Source: Dyella flagellata (GTDB lineage Bacteria > Pseudomonadota > Gammaproteobacteria > Xanthomonadales > Rhodanobacteraceae). From it: a DNA stretch of 64,000 nucleotides. Position 1 is the stretch's first letter. Every line of letters starts with the position of its first letter. Under the pieces are notes generated by a model. It searched no databases, was not told the origin of the DNA, and saw nothing but the letters and a program-made list of their open reading frames with translations. A program made the position numbers and the translations under genes. This document shows, one piece after another, positions 28,947 through 39,100 of this stretch. Location: the NCBI RefSeq assembly GCF_030160275.1, contig NZ_BSOA01000031.1, forward strand, positions 1-64,000, given 5' to 3'.

Positions 28947-31900
28947 GTGTTACGAGGCATCATCGCTTTCGCGCTGTCCCGACGTGCCGTTGTGATGATG
29001 GCCTTGCTGGCGTTCATCGCTGCAGGTCTGATGGCGTACAGCAAGCTCAACATCGAGGCATATCCGAACCCGGCGCCGGTAATCCTGGAGATCACCGCGC
29101 AGGCGCCGGGGCTGTCGGCAGAGGAAATGGAGCGGCTCTACACGCGCCCGATGGAACTTGGCGTAGCCACTACACCGGGTGTGGACAATATTCGCTCCAC
29201 GTCCTTCTACGGATTATCGTTCGTACGCGTCACCTTCAAGTACGGCGTCGACTATAACTTCGCCTATACGCGCACCGCGATCAATCTGCAGCAGAATGTC
29301 AGCCTGCCCAACAACACGCAGCCACAGATCCAGGCATCCAGTCTGGTCGGGGAAATCTTTCGCTACCAGTTGGAAGGACCGCCGCATTACGGCCTGACCA
29401 ACTTGCGCACGCTGCAGGATTGGGTAGTGTCGCACCGCCTGCTGTCGGTGCCGGGCGTGGGCCAAGTGGTGACATGGGGTGGCACCACCAAGGAATACCA
29501 TGTCGACGTCGACATGCCGAAGCTGCAAGGCTACAAGATCACGCTGCCGCAGGTCATCACCGCACTTGGCAACGCCAACGGCAATGTCGGCGGGCGCACG
29601 ATCAACCTCGGCCAGCAATCGGTCAACGTGCGCGGCGTCGGCCTGATCGCCGATACCAGCGACATCGAGCATGTGGTGTTGTCGCAGAACAACGGCACGC
29701 CTGTGCTGGTAAAAAACGTTGCCGACGTCACCGTCGGCGCGGCACCGCGCCTGGGCAAAGCCGGTCGCGACGATCAAAGCGACGTGGTAACCGGCATCGT
29801 CGTTATGAATCCCACTGAGCGCACCAGTGAAGTGGTCGCGCGCGTGCAGGCCGAAGTGGATCGGCTCAATCACGACGGCACCCTGCCGCCGGGGGTGAAG
29901 GTGGTGCCGTTCTACGACCGATCCACCCTCGTGGGCGTCACCACGCATACCGTGCTGCACAATCTGATCTTCGGCTGCCTGCTGGTGTTTCTGATCCAGT
30001 GGGTCTTCCTGGGCGACTTGCGCAGCGCGCTGATCGTGAGTGCGAACATTCCGATCGCCCTGTTCTTCAGCATCATCATCCTGGTACTGTGCGGCGATTC
30101 GGCCAACCTGCTTTCGGTAGGCGCCGTGGACTTCGGCATCATCGTCGATTCGGCGGTGATCATGATCGAGAACATCTTCCGCAATCTGCAGAAAGGCGAG
30201 CATGAGCGCCGGGAACTGCTGCACTACTACGCCGAAAGCCGTGGCGGCGCCGGCCCCGTCGGCCCCGGCAGTCATGGCTGGACCGACCGCATCCGCATGC
30301 TCTATGTCAGTGCGATGCAGGTGGATCGCGCGGTGCTGTTCTCCTCCGCTATCACGGTAGCAGCGTTCATTCCCTTGTTCACCATGCAAGGCGTTGAAGG
30401 TCAGATCTTCAATCCAATGGCGCGGACGTACGCGTATGCCTTGTCCGGTGCGCTTATCGCCACTTTCACGGTTACGCCAGTGCTCGCCTCGTTGCTGTTG
30501 CCCAAGCAAGTAAAAGAAGTCGAGACCATCTTCGTGCGCGCCATTCGCCACGTGTACTCACCGATACTGCGATGGGCTTTGCAGCGACGCAAACTCACCG
30601 TGGGACTTGGGCTAGGCTTCCTGCTGGTGGCGGCGATGCTATTGCCGCGCATCGGCACCGAATTCCTACCCTCGCTGGAAGAAGGCAACCTGTGGATCCG
30701 CGCCAGCATGCCGCCGACCATTTCGTTGGAGGCCGGCATGAAGATGGTCGACCGCATGCGGCATATCATCAAGACGCATCCGGAAGTCATCACCGTGGTA
30801 TCGCAACACGGCCGTCCAGATGACGGCAGCGATGCAGCCGGCTTCTACAATGTGGAACTTTTTGTGCCGTTGAAGCCAGAAGGGGATTGGCCACCCGGCG
30901 ACAGCAAGGCCAAGCTGGTTGCCGGGCTGCAAAAGGAATTCAACGCCGAATTCCCAGGCGTGGGCTTCAACTTCTCGCAATACATCCAGGACAACGTGGA
31001 AGAGGCGCTTTCCGGCGTGAAAGGCGCCAATGCCGTGAAGATCCTGGGTCCCGATCTGGGCGAACTGGAACGGCTCGCCGCCGAAGTAATGCATCAAATG
31101 GAGCAGGTGCGCGGCGTGCAGGATCTGGGCGTGTTCCACGTGCTCGGCCAGCCGAACCTCAACATCACCGTCGACAGGGCCAAAGCCGCACGCTATGGCC
31201 TCAATACCGGCGACGTCAATGCGGTGGTGCAGGCTGCTCTGGCCGGCACGCAGGCAACGACGGTGCAGGAAGGCGAGAAGCAATTTGCGCTGATGGTGCG
31301 CCTGTCGCCGCAATACCGCACCAGCATCGACGCCATCGGCAATGTCATGGTTGGCTATACCAATTCAGCTGGGAACACTGCGTACGTACCGTTGCGTGAA
31401 GTGGCGAGCATCTCGCTGGACACTGGCGCTTCCTACATCTACCACGAACGCAATGAGCGCTATATCCCGGTGAAATTCAGCGTACGTGGCCGAGATCTAG
31501 GCAGTACTGTGGAAGAGGCACAGCAGCGCATTGCCAAGCATGTGAAGCTGCCCAGCGGTTACCACCTGGCATGGGCCGGCGAGTTCTCCGATATGCAGCA
31601 AGCGAAACAACGCATGGCCGTGGTGCTACCGATTGCCATAGGTTTGATCCTGGCCCTGCTCTTCACCCTGTTCAACTCCATGCGCGACAGCTTGCTTACG
31701 CTGGCGTCGATTCCGTTCTCCATTGCCGGCGGCATCATCGCGCTGTACTTGTCGGGTCTTAACCTGAGCGTGTCGGCCGCCATCGGCTTCGTGTCGCTGT
31801 TCGGCGTTTCGGTAATGAACGGCATTCTCGTCATCACCTATTTCAATCACCTGCTGTTCGAGGGCAGAACGCCGATGGAGGCGATGTACCTGGCCGCGGA

Positions 31901-32150
31901 ACAGCGCATGCGTCCCATGCTGATGACGGCGTTCTCGGCCTGTATTGGCCTGTTTCCTGCTGCCATTTCGCACGGTATCGGCAGCCAGGTGCAACGTCCG
32001 CTCGCCACGGTCGTGGTGGGGGGCATGCTGTTGGGACCGATCATGCTGCTGATCGTGGCGCCTGCCTTGCAGGTGATCGTGGTGGAATGGTCACAGGCGC
32101 GCCGTGCGCGACGGCGGCAGCTCGCGGGCGAGGAAGGAGGTGCGACATGA
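28947..32150 (+). CDS. RND efflux permease, CzcA/CusA (HME) type
   Basis: The 1067-aa inner-membrane proton antiporter has 12 expected helices and two large periplasmic loops. The HME-type signature is in helix 4: VDFGIIVDSAVIMIEN (394-409) with D395 and D401. This places it nearer heavy-metal pumps than AcrB-type drug pumps, though the substrate is not readable from sequence. An unusual Gly/Pro-rich cytoplasmic insert (GGAGPVGPGSHGW, about 432-444) lies after helix 4. The start is a GTG with AAAAGG upstream. The TGA stop overlaps the outer-membrane factor's ATG (ATGA). Confidence 0.93.
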   Translation: MLRGIIAFALSRRAVVMMALLAFIAAGLMAYSKLNIEAYPNPAPVILEITAQAPGLSAEEMERLYTRPMELGVATTPGVDNIRSTSFYGLSFVRVTFKYGVDYNFAYTRTAINLQQNVSLPNNTQPQIQASSLVGEIFRYQLEGPPHYGLTNLRTLQDWVVSHRLLSVPGVGQVVTWGGTTKEYHVDVDMPKLQGYKITLPQVITALGNANGNVGGRTINLGQQSVNVRGVGLIADTSDIEHVVLSQNNGTPVLVKNVADVTVGAAPRLGKAGRDDQSDVVTGIVVMNPTERTSEVVARVQAEVDRLNHDGTLPPGVKVVPFYDRSTLVGVTTHTVLHNLIFGCLLVFLIQWVFLGDLRSALIVSANIPIALFFSIIILVLCGDSANLLSVGAVDFGIIVDSAVIMIENIFRNLQKGEHERRELLHYYAESRGGAGPVGPGSHGWTDRIRMLYVSAMQVDRAVLFSSAITVAAFIPLFTMQGVEGQIFNPMARTYAYALSGALIATFTVTPVLASLLLPKQVKEVETIFVRAIRHVYSPILRWALQRRKLTVGLGLGFLLVAAMLLPRIGTEFLPSLEEGNLWIRASMPPTISLEAGMKMVDRMRHIIKTHPEVITVVSQHGRPDDGSDAAGFYNVELFVPLKPEGDWPPGDSKAKLVAGLQKEFNAEFPGVGFNFSQYIQDNVEEALSGVKGANAVKILGPDLGELERLAAEVMHQMEQVRGVQDLGVFHVLGQPNLNITVDRAKAARYGLNTGDVNAVVQAALAGTQATTVQEGEKQFALMVRLSPQYRTSIDAIGNVMVGYTNSAGNTAYVPLREVASISLDTGASYIYHERNERYIPVKFSVRGRDLGSTVEEAQQRIAKHVKLPSGYHLAWAGEFSDMQQAKQRMAVVLPIAIGLILALLFTLFNSMRDSLLTLASIPFSIAGGIIALYLSGLNLSVSAAIGFVSLFGVSVMNGILVITYFNHLLFEGRTPMEAMYLAAEQRMRPMLMTAFSACIGLFPAAISHGIGSQVQRPLATVVVGGMLLGPIMLLIVAPALQVIVVEWSQARRARRRQLAGEEGGAT

Positions 32151-33625
32151 AGACTCGCATGCCTATTTGCCTGCGTAGCCTGAGCATGTTCGTGATAGCC
32201 GCCCTTTGCGCCGGCTGCGCAGTCGGCCCTGATTACCATCGCCCCAGTGCGCCGTCGCCGGATAGCTTCACGCGAGCCCCCACGCCTACGGCGATCGGCG
32301 CTGCCGCAACACACGACGCGCAGCGATTCCTGCAAGGCGAAGCGGCTTCACGCGACTGGTGGCGCGCGTTCGAGTCCCCCGCCTTGAACGATCTGGTGCA
32401 GCGCGCACTGGCGCACAATCCTTCGGTCGACGCCGCGCAAGCTGCGCTTCGTCAAGCGAGGGAAGATGTCGCCGCCCAGCGCGCCAGCTTCTTTCCTACC
32501 CTGCAAGCCAGCTACTCGCCCTCGCGCAACCGCAATGCGGTAGGCACCATCTCGCCCACGCTCAGCTCCGGGCAAACCTACTACACCTTGCATACGACGC
32601 AATTGACCGTGGGTTATGTGGCGGACGTGTTCGGACTCAATCGCCGCACGGTTGAATCGCTGAGCGCGCAGGCCGATATGCAGCGCTATCAGTTGGACGC
32701 GACGTATCTTACCCTGGCCGCCAATGTGGTTAACGCAGCCGTACAGGAAGCCGGCCTGCACGCGCAGATCGAGGCGGCCCGCGCCACGATCCAGGCCGAT
32801 GCGCGCGCTCTGTCCATCCTGCAGCAACAAGCCGTATTGGGTGGTGCAACAGCCTTGGATGTCGCAACCCAGGCCGCCGCACTCGCGCAGGCCCAGCAAA
32901 ATCTACCCGCACTGCAGAAGCAGCTCGAACAGACACGCGACTTGCTCGCGGTGCTTACCGGCGAACCGCCGTCGCAAGCTGGCAACGCCGATCTCGACTT
33001 GCAAGCACTGCATCTACCGCCGACCTTGCCGCTAAGCCTGCCGGCGCAAATCATCCGCCAGCGCCCGGACGTGCTGGCAGCCGAAGCCCAGGTGCATGCG
33101 TCCAGCGCGCAAGTCGGCATCGCCGTGGCCAATCGCTTGCCGCAACTTTCGATCTCGGGCCAGTTCGGCGGCAGCTCCACGCAATTCAGCCGCATGTTCG
33201 CCGATGACAACGTATTCTGGAATCTCACCGGTACGGTGTCGCAAACACTGTTCGACTTCGGCGCATTGAAGCATCATCAACGCGCGGCGGAAGCAGCGCT
33301 GGATCAGAGCAAGGCCCAATACCGCAACGTGGTACTGACCGCCTTCCAGAACATCGCCGACACGCTTTACGCACTCGACGAAGACAGCAAGGCACTCGCC
33401 GCCGCCGTCCAGGCGGAAACCGCCACGCGCAAGACTCGCGATCTTACTGAGCAACAATTGCAGATGGGCGCCGTCAATGCGCTGGCGCTGCTCAGCGCCG
33501 AACAGGCCTATCAGCAGGCGGTAAACACCCGGGTCCAGGCCGTGACCACCCGCTATACCGATACCGTGGCGCTCTACCAGGCGTTGGGTGGCGGCTGGGA
33601 AGGAAACAGCCAAGCAAAGCAATAG
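32147..33625 (+). CDS. Outer-membrane efflux lipoprotein, NodT/OprM family
   Basis: The 492-aa TolC-like factor has a lipoprotein signal peptide with lipobox LCAGC (residues 18-22), then the family start AVGPDYHRP, and two repeated coiled-coil/beta halves. It completes the tripartite RND system. Its ATG overlaps the permease stop by 4 bases with AGGAAGGAGG upstream, so translation is coupled. Confidence 0.93.
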   Translation: MKTRMPICLRSLSMFVIAALCAGCAVGPDYHRPSAPSPDSFTRAPTPTAIGAAATHDAQRFLQGEAASRDWWRAFESPALNDLVQRALAHNPSVDAAQAALRQAREDVAAQRASFFPTLQASYSPSRNRNAVGTISPTLSSGQTYYTLHTTQLTVGYVADVFGLNRRTVESLSAQADMQRYQLDATYLTLAANVVNAAVQEAGLHAQIEAARATIQADARALSILQQQAVLGGATALDVATQAAALAQAQQNLPALQKQLEQTRDLLAVLTGEPPSQAGNADLDLQALHLPPTLPLSLPAQIIRQRPDVLAAEAQVHASSAQVGIAVANRLPQLSISGQFGGSSTQFSRMFADDNVFWNLTGTVSQTLFDFGALKHHQRAAEAALDQSKAQYRNVVLTAFQNIADTLYALDEDSKALAAAVQAETATRKTRDLTEQQLQMGAVNALALLSAEQAYQQAVNTRVQAVTTRYTDTVALYQALGGGWEGNSQAKQ

Positions 33626-33665
33626 TCGGTACGCCGCGCTCACGCGCGTTCGCAGGCAGCCTCGC

Positions 33666-34340
33666 TCAGGTTTCCGCCCACATGCGGATCAGGTTCGCGC
33701 GGGACTTGCTGATCAGGTCGAATGCCTGGCTCTTGCCTTCACGCTTGAAGGTCAAATGCTTGGCGTTTTCCATATCCCACAAGACTTCCCGTTTCGCCGG
33801 ATCGCGCACCTGGCTTTGCACCCAGATGATCGCCGCATCGCGCACTCCGCGAGTGACCGGTGTGACGTGGTGCAAGGTGTTGGCGGGATAGGCGATCGCG
33901 GCACCTGCCTCCAGCTTGAACTGGCTGCTGATGCCATTCATGAAGACGGTCAACTCACCGCCGTCGTAGCTTTGGGGGTCAGAGAGAAAAATAGTAATGG
34001 CAATATCGCTGCGGATCGCATTGCTCATGCTGCCCATTACCGGGGTATCCACGTGGGGGCCGTATTCCATGCCTTGCGAGTAGCGGTTGAACAAGACCGA
34101 GGTTGCCATCGCCGGCAGCAAGGCCGCCTGCAATTCACCACTGCGCATAAAGGCTTCGCGCACGATGCGGGCAATCTGCTCATATTCGGGCGCGCCCTGG
34201 GTCACCTGTAGATTCCGCTTTACCTCACGCGCGGACCAACCGGCCGTGCCGGCTCCGTCAACAAAAGAAGCACTCTGGAGCCCGGACCGGATGGCTGCCA
34301 GTTCTTCAGGACCGAGGACGGCGGGGACACAGTGAATCAA
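33666..34340 (-). CDS. piuC: PKHD-type Fe(II)/2-oxoglutarate hydroxylase, PiuC/YbiX-like (module B)
   Basis: The 224-aa length matches the PiuC/YbiX family (about 226). Metal and co-substrate residues are H96-x-D98 (YGPHVDTP), H157 (NTLHHVTPVTRG) and R164 in VTRG. Family members are usually linked to TonB-dependent iron or siderophore uptake, but the substrate is unknown. No signal peptide is seen. It is divergent from the TPR-sulfotransferase gene, with 139 bases between the starts. Confidence 0.88.
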   Translation of the reverse strand: MIHCVPAVLGPEELAAIRSGLQSASFVDGAGTAGWSAREVKRNLQVTQGAPEYEQIARIVREAFMRSGELQAALLPAMATSVLFNRYSQGMEYGPHVDTPVMGSMSNAIRSDIAITIFLSDPQSYDGGELTVFMNGISSQFKLEAGAAIAYPANTLHHVTPVTRGVRDAAIIWVQSQVRDPAKREVLWDMENAKHLTFKREGKSQAFDLISKSRANLIRMWAET

Positions 34341-34479
34341 GGCGGTAATCCTTCATGAGCTTGCATGACGCCATCCATGGTAATCGCACCTCCCCCTGAA
34401 GCGGAACAGGCGGTTTTTTGCCGTGAAGAGCATGCAAGACTTAAAGTTCGGTTCTGCAACCCTTGGCATCAGGTAGCCC

Positions 34480-36042
34480 ATGTCGCCTCCCTCTCTCTCC
34501 CCCGCAGCCGGCCAGTGGCTGAGCGAAGCCGGCAAGGCGCTGTCCCAGGGGCGCCCGGATTTGGCCGAGCAACCCCTGAAACGAGTCCTGGCCGAGGCAC
34601 CGGGCTTTGCCAACGCGCAGTTCCTGTATGGCATAGCCTGTCAGATGCGTGGCGATAGCCACACAGCCGCCGAGTACATGCGCAAAGCCTCGCGGCAACG
34701 CCCTGATGACCCGAACATCCTCACCAATCTGGGCGGCGCCCTTTACGATTCCGGCGCCACCGAGGAAGCGTTCGTCTGCCTGCGCCGAGCTACGGAACTG
34801 GCCCCCCTGCAAGCATCCTTCTGGTTCAACCTCGGCAAAGCCCTGAAATTGCATTGGCAACTGGACGAGGCCGCGGGCGCTTTGCGACGCGCCCTCAATC
34901 TGGACGAACGGCATATCTCTGCGCGCAATACGCTGGCCGATATTTTCACGATACGCGGCAACATCGCCGAGGCCGTCGCCGAATACCGCAAAGTGCTGGC
35001 GATGCAGCCCGATCAGGCGCATGCCTGGCAGTGCCTGGCCAATCTGAAAACCGAGTCGCTGACCCTGGAGGACGCCAAGCAGATCCAGCGCGCCCTGCAA
35101 AACCGGCAGCTTGCGCCGGAGGTGCGTGTATCGCTCGGCTTCAGTCTGTACAAGGCGCTGGAAGACCAGCACCAATACGGTGAGGCGTTTCAGGCATTGC
35201 GCGAAGCCAATGCACTCAAGCGCCAGCTGATCCAGTGGGATGCCGCGGCGGAGCGCATTCACATCGATGCCGTCATGGATGCATTCGGCCATCCGTTGCC
35301 GACACCGCTCGACCCAAGCCTTGGGCAAGAAGTGATCCTGATCGCCAGCCTGCCCCGTTCCGGATCGACTTTGGTCGAGCATATCCTTGCCTCGCACCCG
35401 CTGGTGGAAGGCGCCAATGAGATCCCCGACCTGTCACAGGTTCTCGACGAAGAATCGAAACGGCGCGGCAAAGACTTTCCGCATTGGGTAACCGATGCTA
35501 CGGCGGAAGATTGGGCGCGCCTGGGCAAGGACTATCTGGCCCGCACCGCTCGCTGGCGCGCCAAGCGCCCTTATTTCACCGACAAAGGACTGCAAAACTG
35601 GCAGTGGGTCGGCGCCATTCGCGCCATGCTGCCTGGCGCCAGGATCATCGACTGCCATCGCGATCCGGTGGAAACCTGTTTTGCCTGCTATCGCCAGTTG
35701 TTCAGCGAAGGCATCCATTTCAGCTACGACCTGGGCGACCTGGCCAGTTGTTATAACGACTACCAGCGCCTTACCGATTATTGGCAGCAACGTTATCCGG
35801 GCCACGTCTTTGACCTTTCCTACGAGACGCTGGTACGCGAACCCGAAGCACAGATCCGGCGACTGCTTGCATTCTGCCAACTGCCCTTTGATGCCGCATG
35901 CCTCTCGCCACACCAGACTCAACGTGACGTACACAGCACGGCTAGTGCTGCGCAAGTACGCCAACCCATACGCGGAGATACCGCACGCAGCCCACGCTAT
36001 CGGGACTTTCTCGCCCAGTTGATCCAGCACCTGGATCACTGA
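34480..36042 (+). CDS. TPR-sulfotransferase (module B)
   Basis: The 520-aa protein has TPR repeats at about 10-215 (for example PNILTNLGGALYDSGATEEA at 78-97) and a C-terminal PAPS sulfotransferase domain with loop LPRSGSTLVEHIL (291-303) and a CHRDPVETCFACYRQ 3'-phosphate region. Its organisation is the same as that of the module A protein, but it is about 100 residues shorter and clearly diverged. A polypeptide acceptor is inferred from the TPRs. A strong terminator separates it from the convergent receptor gene. Confidence 0.85.
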   Translation: MSPPSLSPAAGQWLSEAGKALSQGRPDLAEQPLKRVLAEAPGFANAQFLYGIACQMRGDSHTAAEYMRKASRQRPDDPNILTNLGGALYDSGATEEAFVCLRRATELAPLQASFWFNLGKALKLHWQLDEAAGALRRALNLDERHISARNTLADIFTIRGNIAEAVAEYRKVLAMQPDQAHAWQCLANLKTESLTLEDAKQIQRALQNRQLAPEVRVSLGFSLYKALEDQHQYGEAFQALREANALKRQLIQWDAAAERIHIDAVMDAFGHPLPTPLDPSLGQEVILIASLPRSGSTLVEHILASHPLVEGANEIPDLSQVLDEESKRRGKDFPHWVTDATAEDWARLGKDYLARTARWRAKRPYFTDKGLQNWQWVGAIRAMLPGARIIDCHRDPVETCFACYRQLFSEGIHFSYDLGDLASCYNDYQRLTDYWQQRYPGHVFDLSYETLVREPEAQIRRLLAFCQLPFDAACLSPHQTQRDVHSTASAAQVRQPIRGDTARSPRYRDFLAQLIQHLDH

Positions 36043-36046
36043 AACG

Positions 36047-36085
36047 AAGAAGGCCGCCGGTTGCCCGGCGGCCTTCTTGCTTTTT
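36047..36085. terminator. Strong terminator between sulfotransferase and receptor genes (module B)
   Basis: The 14-bp perfect stem AAGAAGGCCGCCGG/CCGGCGGCCTTCTT has a TTGC loop and TTGCTTTTT on the plus side. It ends the plus-strand sulfotransferase transcript and may also serve the minus-strand receptor gene. Confidence 0.88.
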
Positions 36086-36131
36086 CCCATAGCCGACACC
36101 TTCCTTGGCGCCGGTGAATGCTCGCTGGGAA

Positions 36132-39100
36132 TTACCAGTCGTACTTCACGAAGAATTCCATGTAACGCGGCGCTTCCGTCGACTCGGCAGTGTGGTAGAC
36201 CGGGTTGTAAATGTACGTACCCGAGTTGTTACCCGAGGCCGAACCACCGTTACCGATAGCGTACTGGGTGTAGTACAGCGTCGGCTTCTGCTCGTTGGTG
36301 ATGTTGTGAATTTCCCACTGCAGGGTGAGGTGCTTCTTGGCCCACTCAGGCGTGTAGGTCAAGCTCAGGTTGAGCTGATGAGTCCACGGCGTACGGCCAC
36401 TGGTGCCCGGAGGAGACGGCTGGCCGCCATAACCCACGCCAGTCGCCGAGTTGGAACTCGGCACGCCACCGCAGAAGTGCTGGTAGGGGCCGTTATAGGC
36501 ATCGGCGAAAATGGTCGGACCGAAACCGCTCAAGCAGACGTTCGGCGCACCCGACTGCATGATGAAGGTACCGCTGACCATCCATTCCGGCGTAATGGCA
36601 TAGGAGCCGAACGCCTTGATGGTGTGCGTATGGTCATTGGCCTGATCACCGTTGGAGTAGGCCATGATGTCCGGGAAGTCCCACTGCGCCGTGGTCGAAC
36701 CGGAGAAGCCGCCATTCCTGGAGTTGGTGATCTGCCCGATGGCGGTGTCGGTCGGACCTTCGGTCGTACCGTACGACCTGGAGAACAGGTAGTCGATCTT
36801 GCCGTACCACTTGCCGTCCCAGGTGTGTTCCAGGAAGGTATCCAGGGCGTAGTACTTACGCGACGGCGTGGGGAAGCCGATGAAAGGCTGGCCCGCCGTA
36901 TAAACGCCCGCACCCGTATTCGGATTCCAGATCACCTGGCCCGTGGGCGACCCTTGGCATGGGATGTAGTTGGTCTTGCCAGGGTTGACCAAGCCTGCTG
37001 CGCAACCGTACGGATCTTGCAGATCGGTATCGTCGACGAGGTTGCCTGCCTTCTCCCAGGTCGCCTGCGAACCGATCACCAGACCGGTATCGCCGAGCAT
37101 CTTCTGGAAGCCCAGCACGTATTCGTCCTGGTACTGCGGTTTGAGGTTGGTCGAGGCGTAGTCCTTGATGTTGCCAGGGACGCCATTCTCACCGTCCGAC
37201 GAGAAGAAGCCTGGAGTAGTCACACCGGGAGCCAAGGTGGTCGGAACCACGGTCAGCCCGGTCGGAGAACCATTCGCATTGATGCCGGTGTAGGTATAGG
37301 TGATGTTGCCGTTGATCGAGCTGAAGGCCGTGTTACGTGCGGCCAGGCCCGCCGGCAACGCCAGGTAGTAACGACCTGCGTTACCGAACACCTTCAACGT
37401 GCTGTCGCCAAACACGTCCCAGCTAAAGCCCAGGCGCGGCGCCCATTGCGGGCTGTTTTCCTTGACGTAGGGTTCGCCGCCGGGACCGGTGTTTTCGAAC
37501 TGGTCGTTGCGCAGGCCGAGGTCGAGCAGCACGTTGGGCGTGACCTGCCACTTGTCTTCCACGTACTGTGCCTTCTGGCGAACCGCAATACGGACGTCCT
37601 GGTGCACAAAGGTTTGCTGGACGTAGTTGCCGTAACCCGGGTTGCCGATAAACGGCGCGTTCGAGAAGGTTGACGGTACGCCTACTACGTAGTTCCAGGA
37701 ACTGCCGTTGATGATGTCGGAACCGTCGTTATCGTCGCGGTACTGGATGTTGTCGATACCGAACTTGAGGTCGTGGGTGGCCGTGACCTTCCAGTCAAGG
37801 TCGATGCGCAGGTTCTGGGTCTTGGTCTTGTGGCCCGGATTGGTCGAGGTCGTTTCAACCAGGTTCGGGACGGAAACGCCCGGCGGCACGGCTACGCCGG
37901 AACCAAAGGTCACCGGAGATTCATTACCGCCACCCAGGCTGCGGAAGTAGTTGGCCGTCATCAGGCCGTACTGCATTTCCAGCGTGAGGTCGTCGGTGAT
38001 GTACGAGGTGTACTTCAGGATGCCGATATTGTAGGTGTCTTTGGACAATACGCCCGGACCGTAGTAGCCGGCGACCTTCTGGTCCGTGTAGTCGTAGTTG
38101 TAGTAGTTGCTGCTGGTCTCGTTGAACTGGGTTCTGACGCCCGTCAACTCCAGCACGTTGCTGTCATTGATGTTCCAGTCCAACTTGCCATACAGCTTGG
38201 GGCTGCTGGTAGCCGTCGAATGCCAGTAACCCTGCGGCGTCGTTACGCCAAAATTCTGGATGCCGTTGTCGTCGCTGTCGTGCTCCCATTCGGCAGTGAG
38301 GAAGAAGAACAGTTTGTCCTTGATCAGCGGGCCGCTGATGTAGGCGTCATACACATTCGACCAGTTGCTGTTCTGCTTCTTGCCCGTTTGGATCCGGCCG
38401 TAACCGGGAGCATAGTTCGTCGTACCCTGGCTGGAGGCCAGATAAGGGGTGGCAACGGGGTTGGTCGGAGACACCGTCGTCAGCGCACCCACCGGCGTCA
38501 GCGGGTTGTTGTAGTGCACATTGTCGAAGTTGCCCTGGGCCCACTCCGGACGGAACGCCACGTACACGCCGGCATGCCACTGATTGCTACCGCGCTGGCC
38601 GATCTGGCTGATCACGCCACCGGTCGAACGACCGTATTCGGGACCATAGCCGGAGGTGATGGTCTGCTGCTCGGCAATGGCGAAGTAAGGCAGCGAAATG
38701 CCGCCCGCGCCACCGACCGGGTCGGTGGTGTTGAAACCGTTGAGGTAATAGGCGTTTTCCACGACGCTGTTGCCGCCCATGGAAACCAGCGGCGAACCAC
38801 TCGGGCCGGTGCCCAGGGAGGAGCCGCCGCCGTTCACGCCGGGAGCCAGCAGCGCAATCGCTTCAGCGCTGTGGGCGATCGGCAGCGTCTTCAATTGCTG
38901 CGCGGTCATCACCTGGGTCTGACGGGTGGAGGACACGTCGATCGCAGGCAGCGAGTTGGCCGTAACCGTGACGGTCGCGAGGTTCTTCGCGTTCTCGCCT
39001 GCGGCAGCGGTAAACGCGACCGGGGTGCCGCCCTGCACGGTAACCTGCACATGATCGCGCGAAGACACCACGTTGCCGCCCTGCATCAGCGACACGGTGT

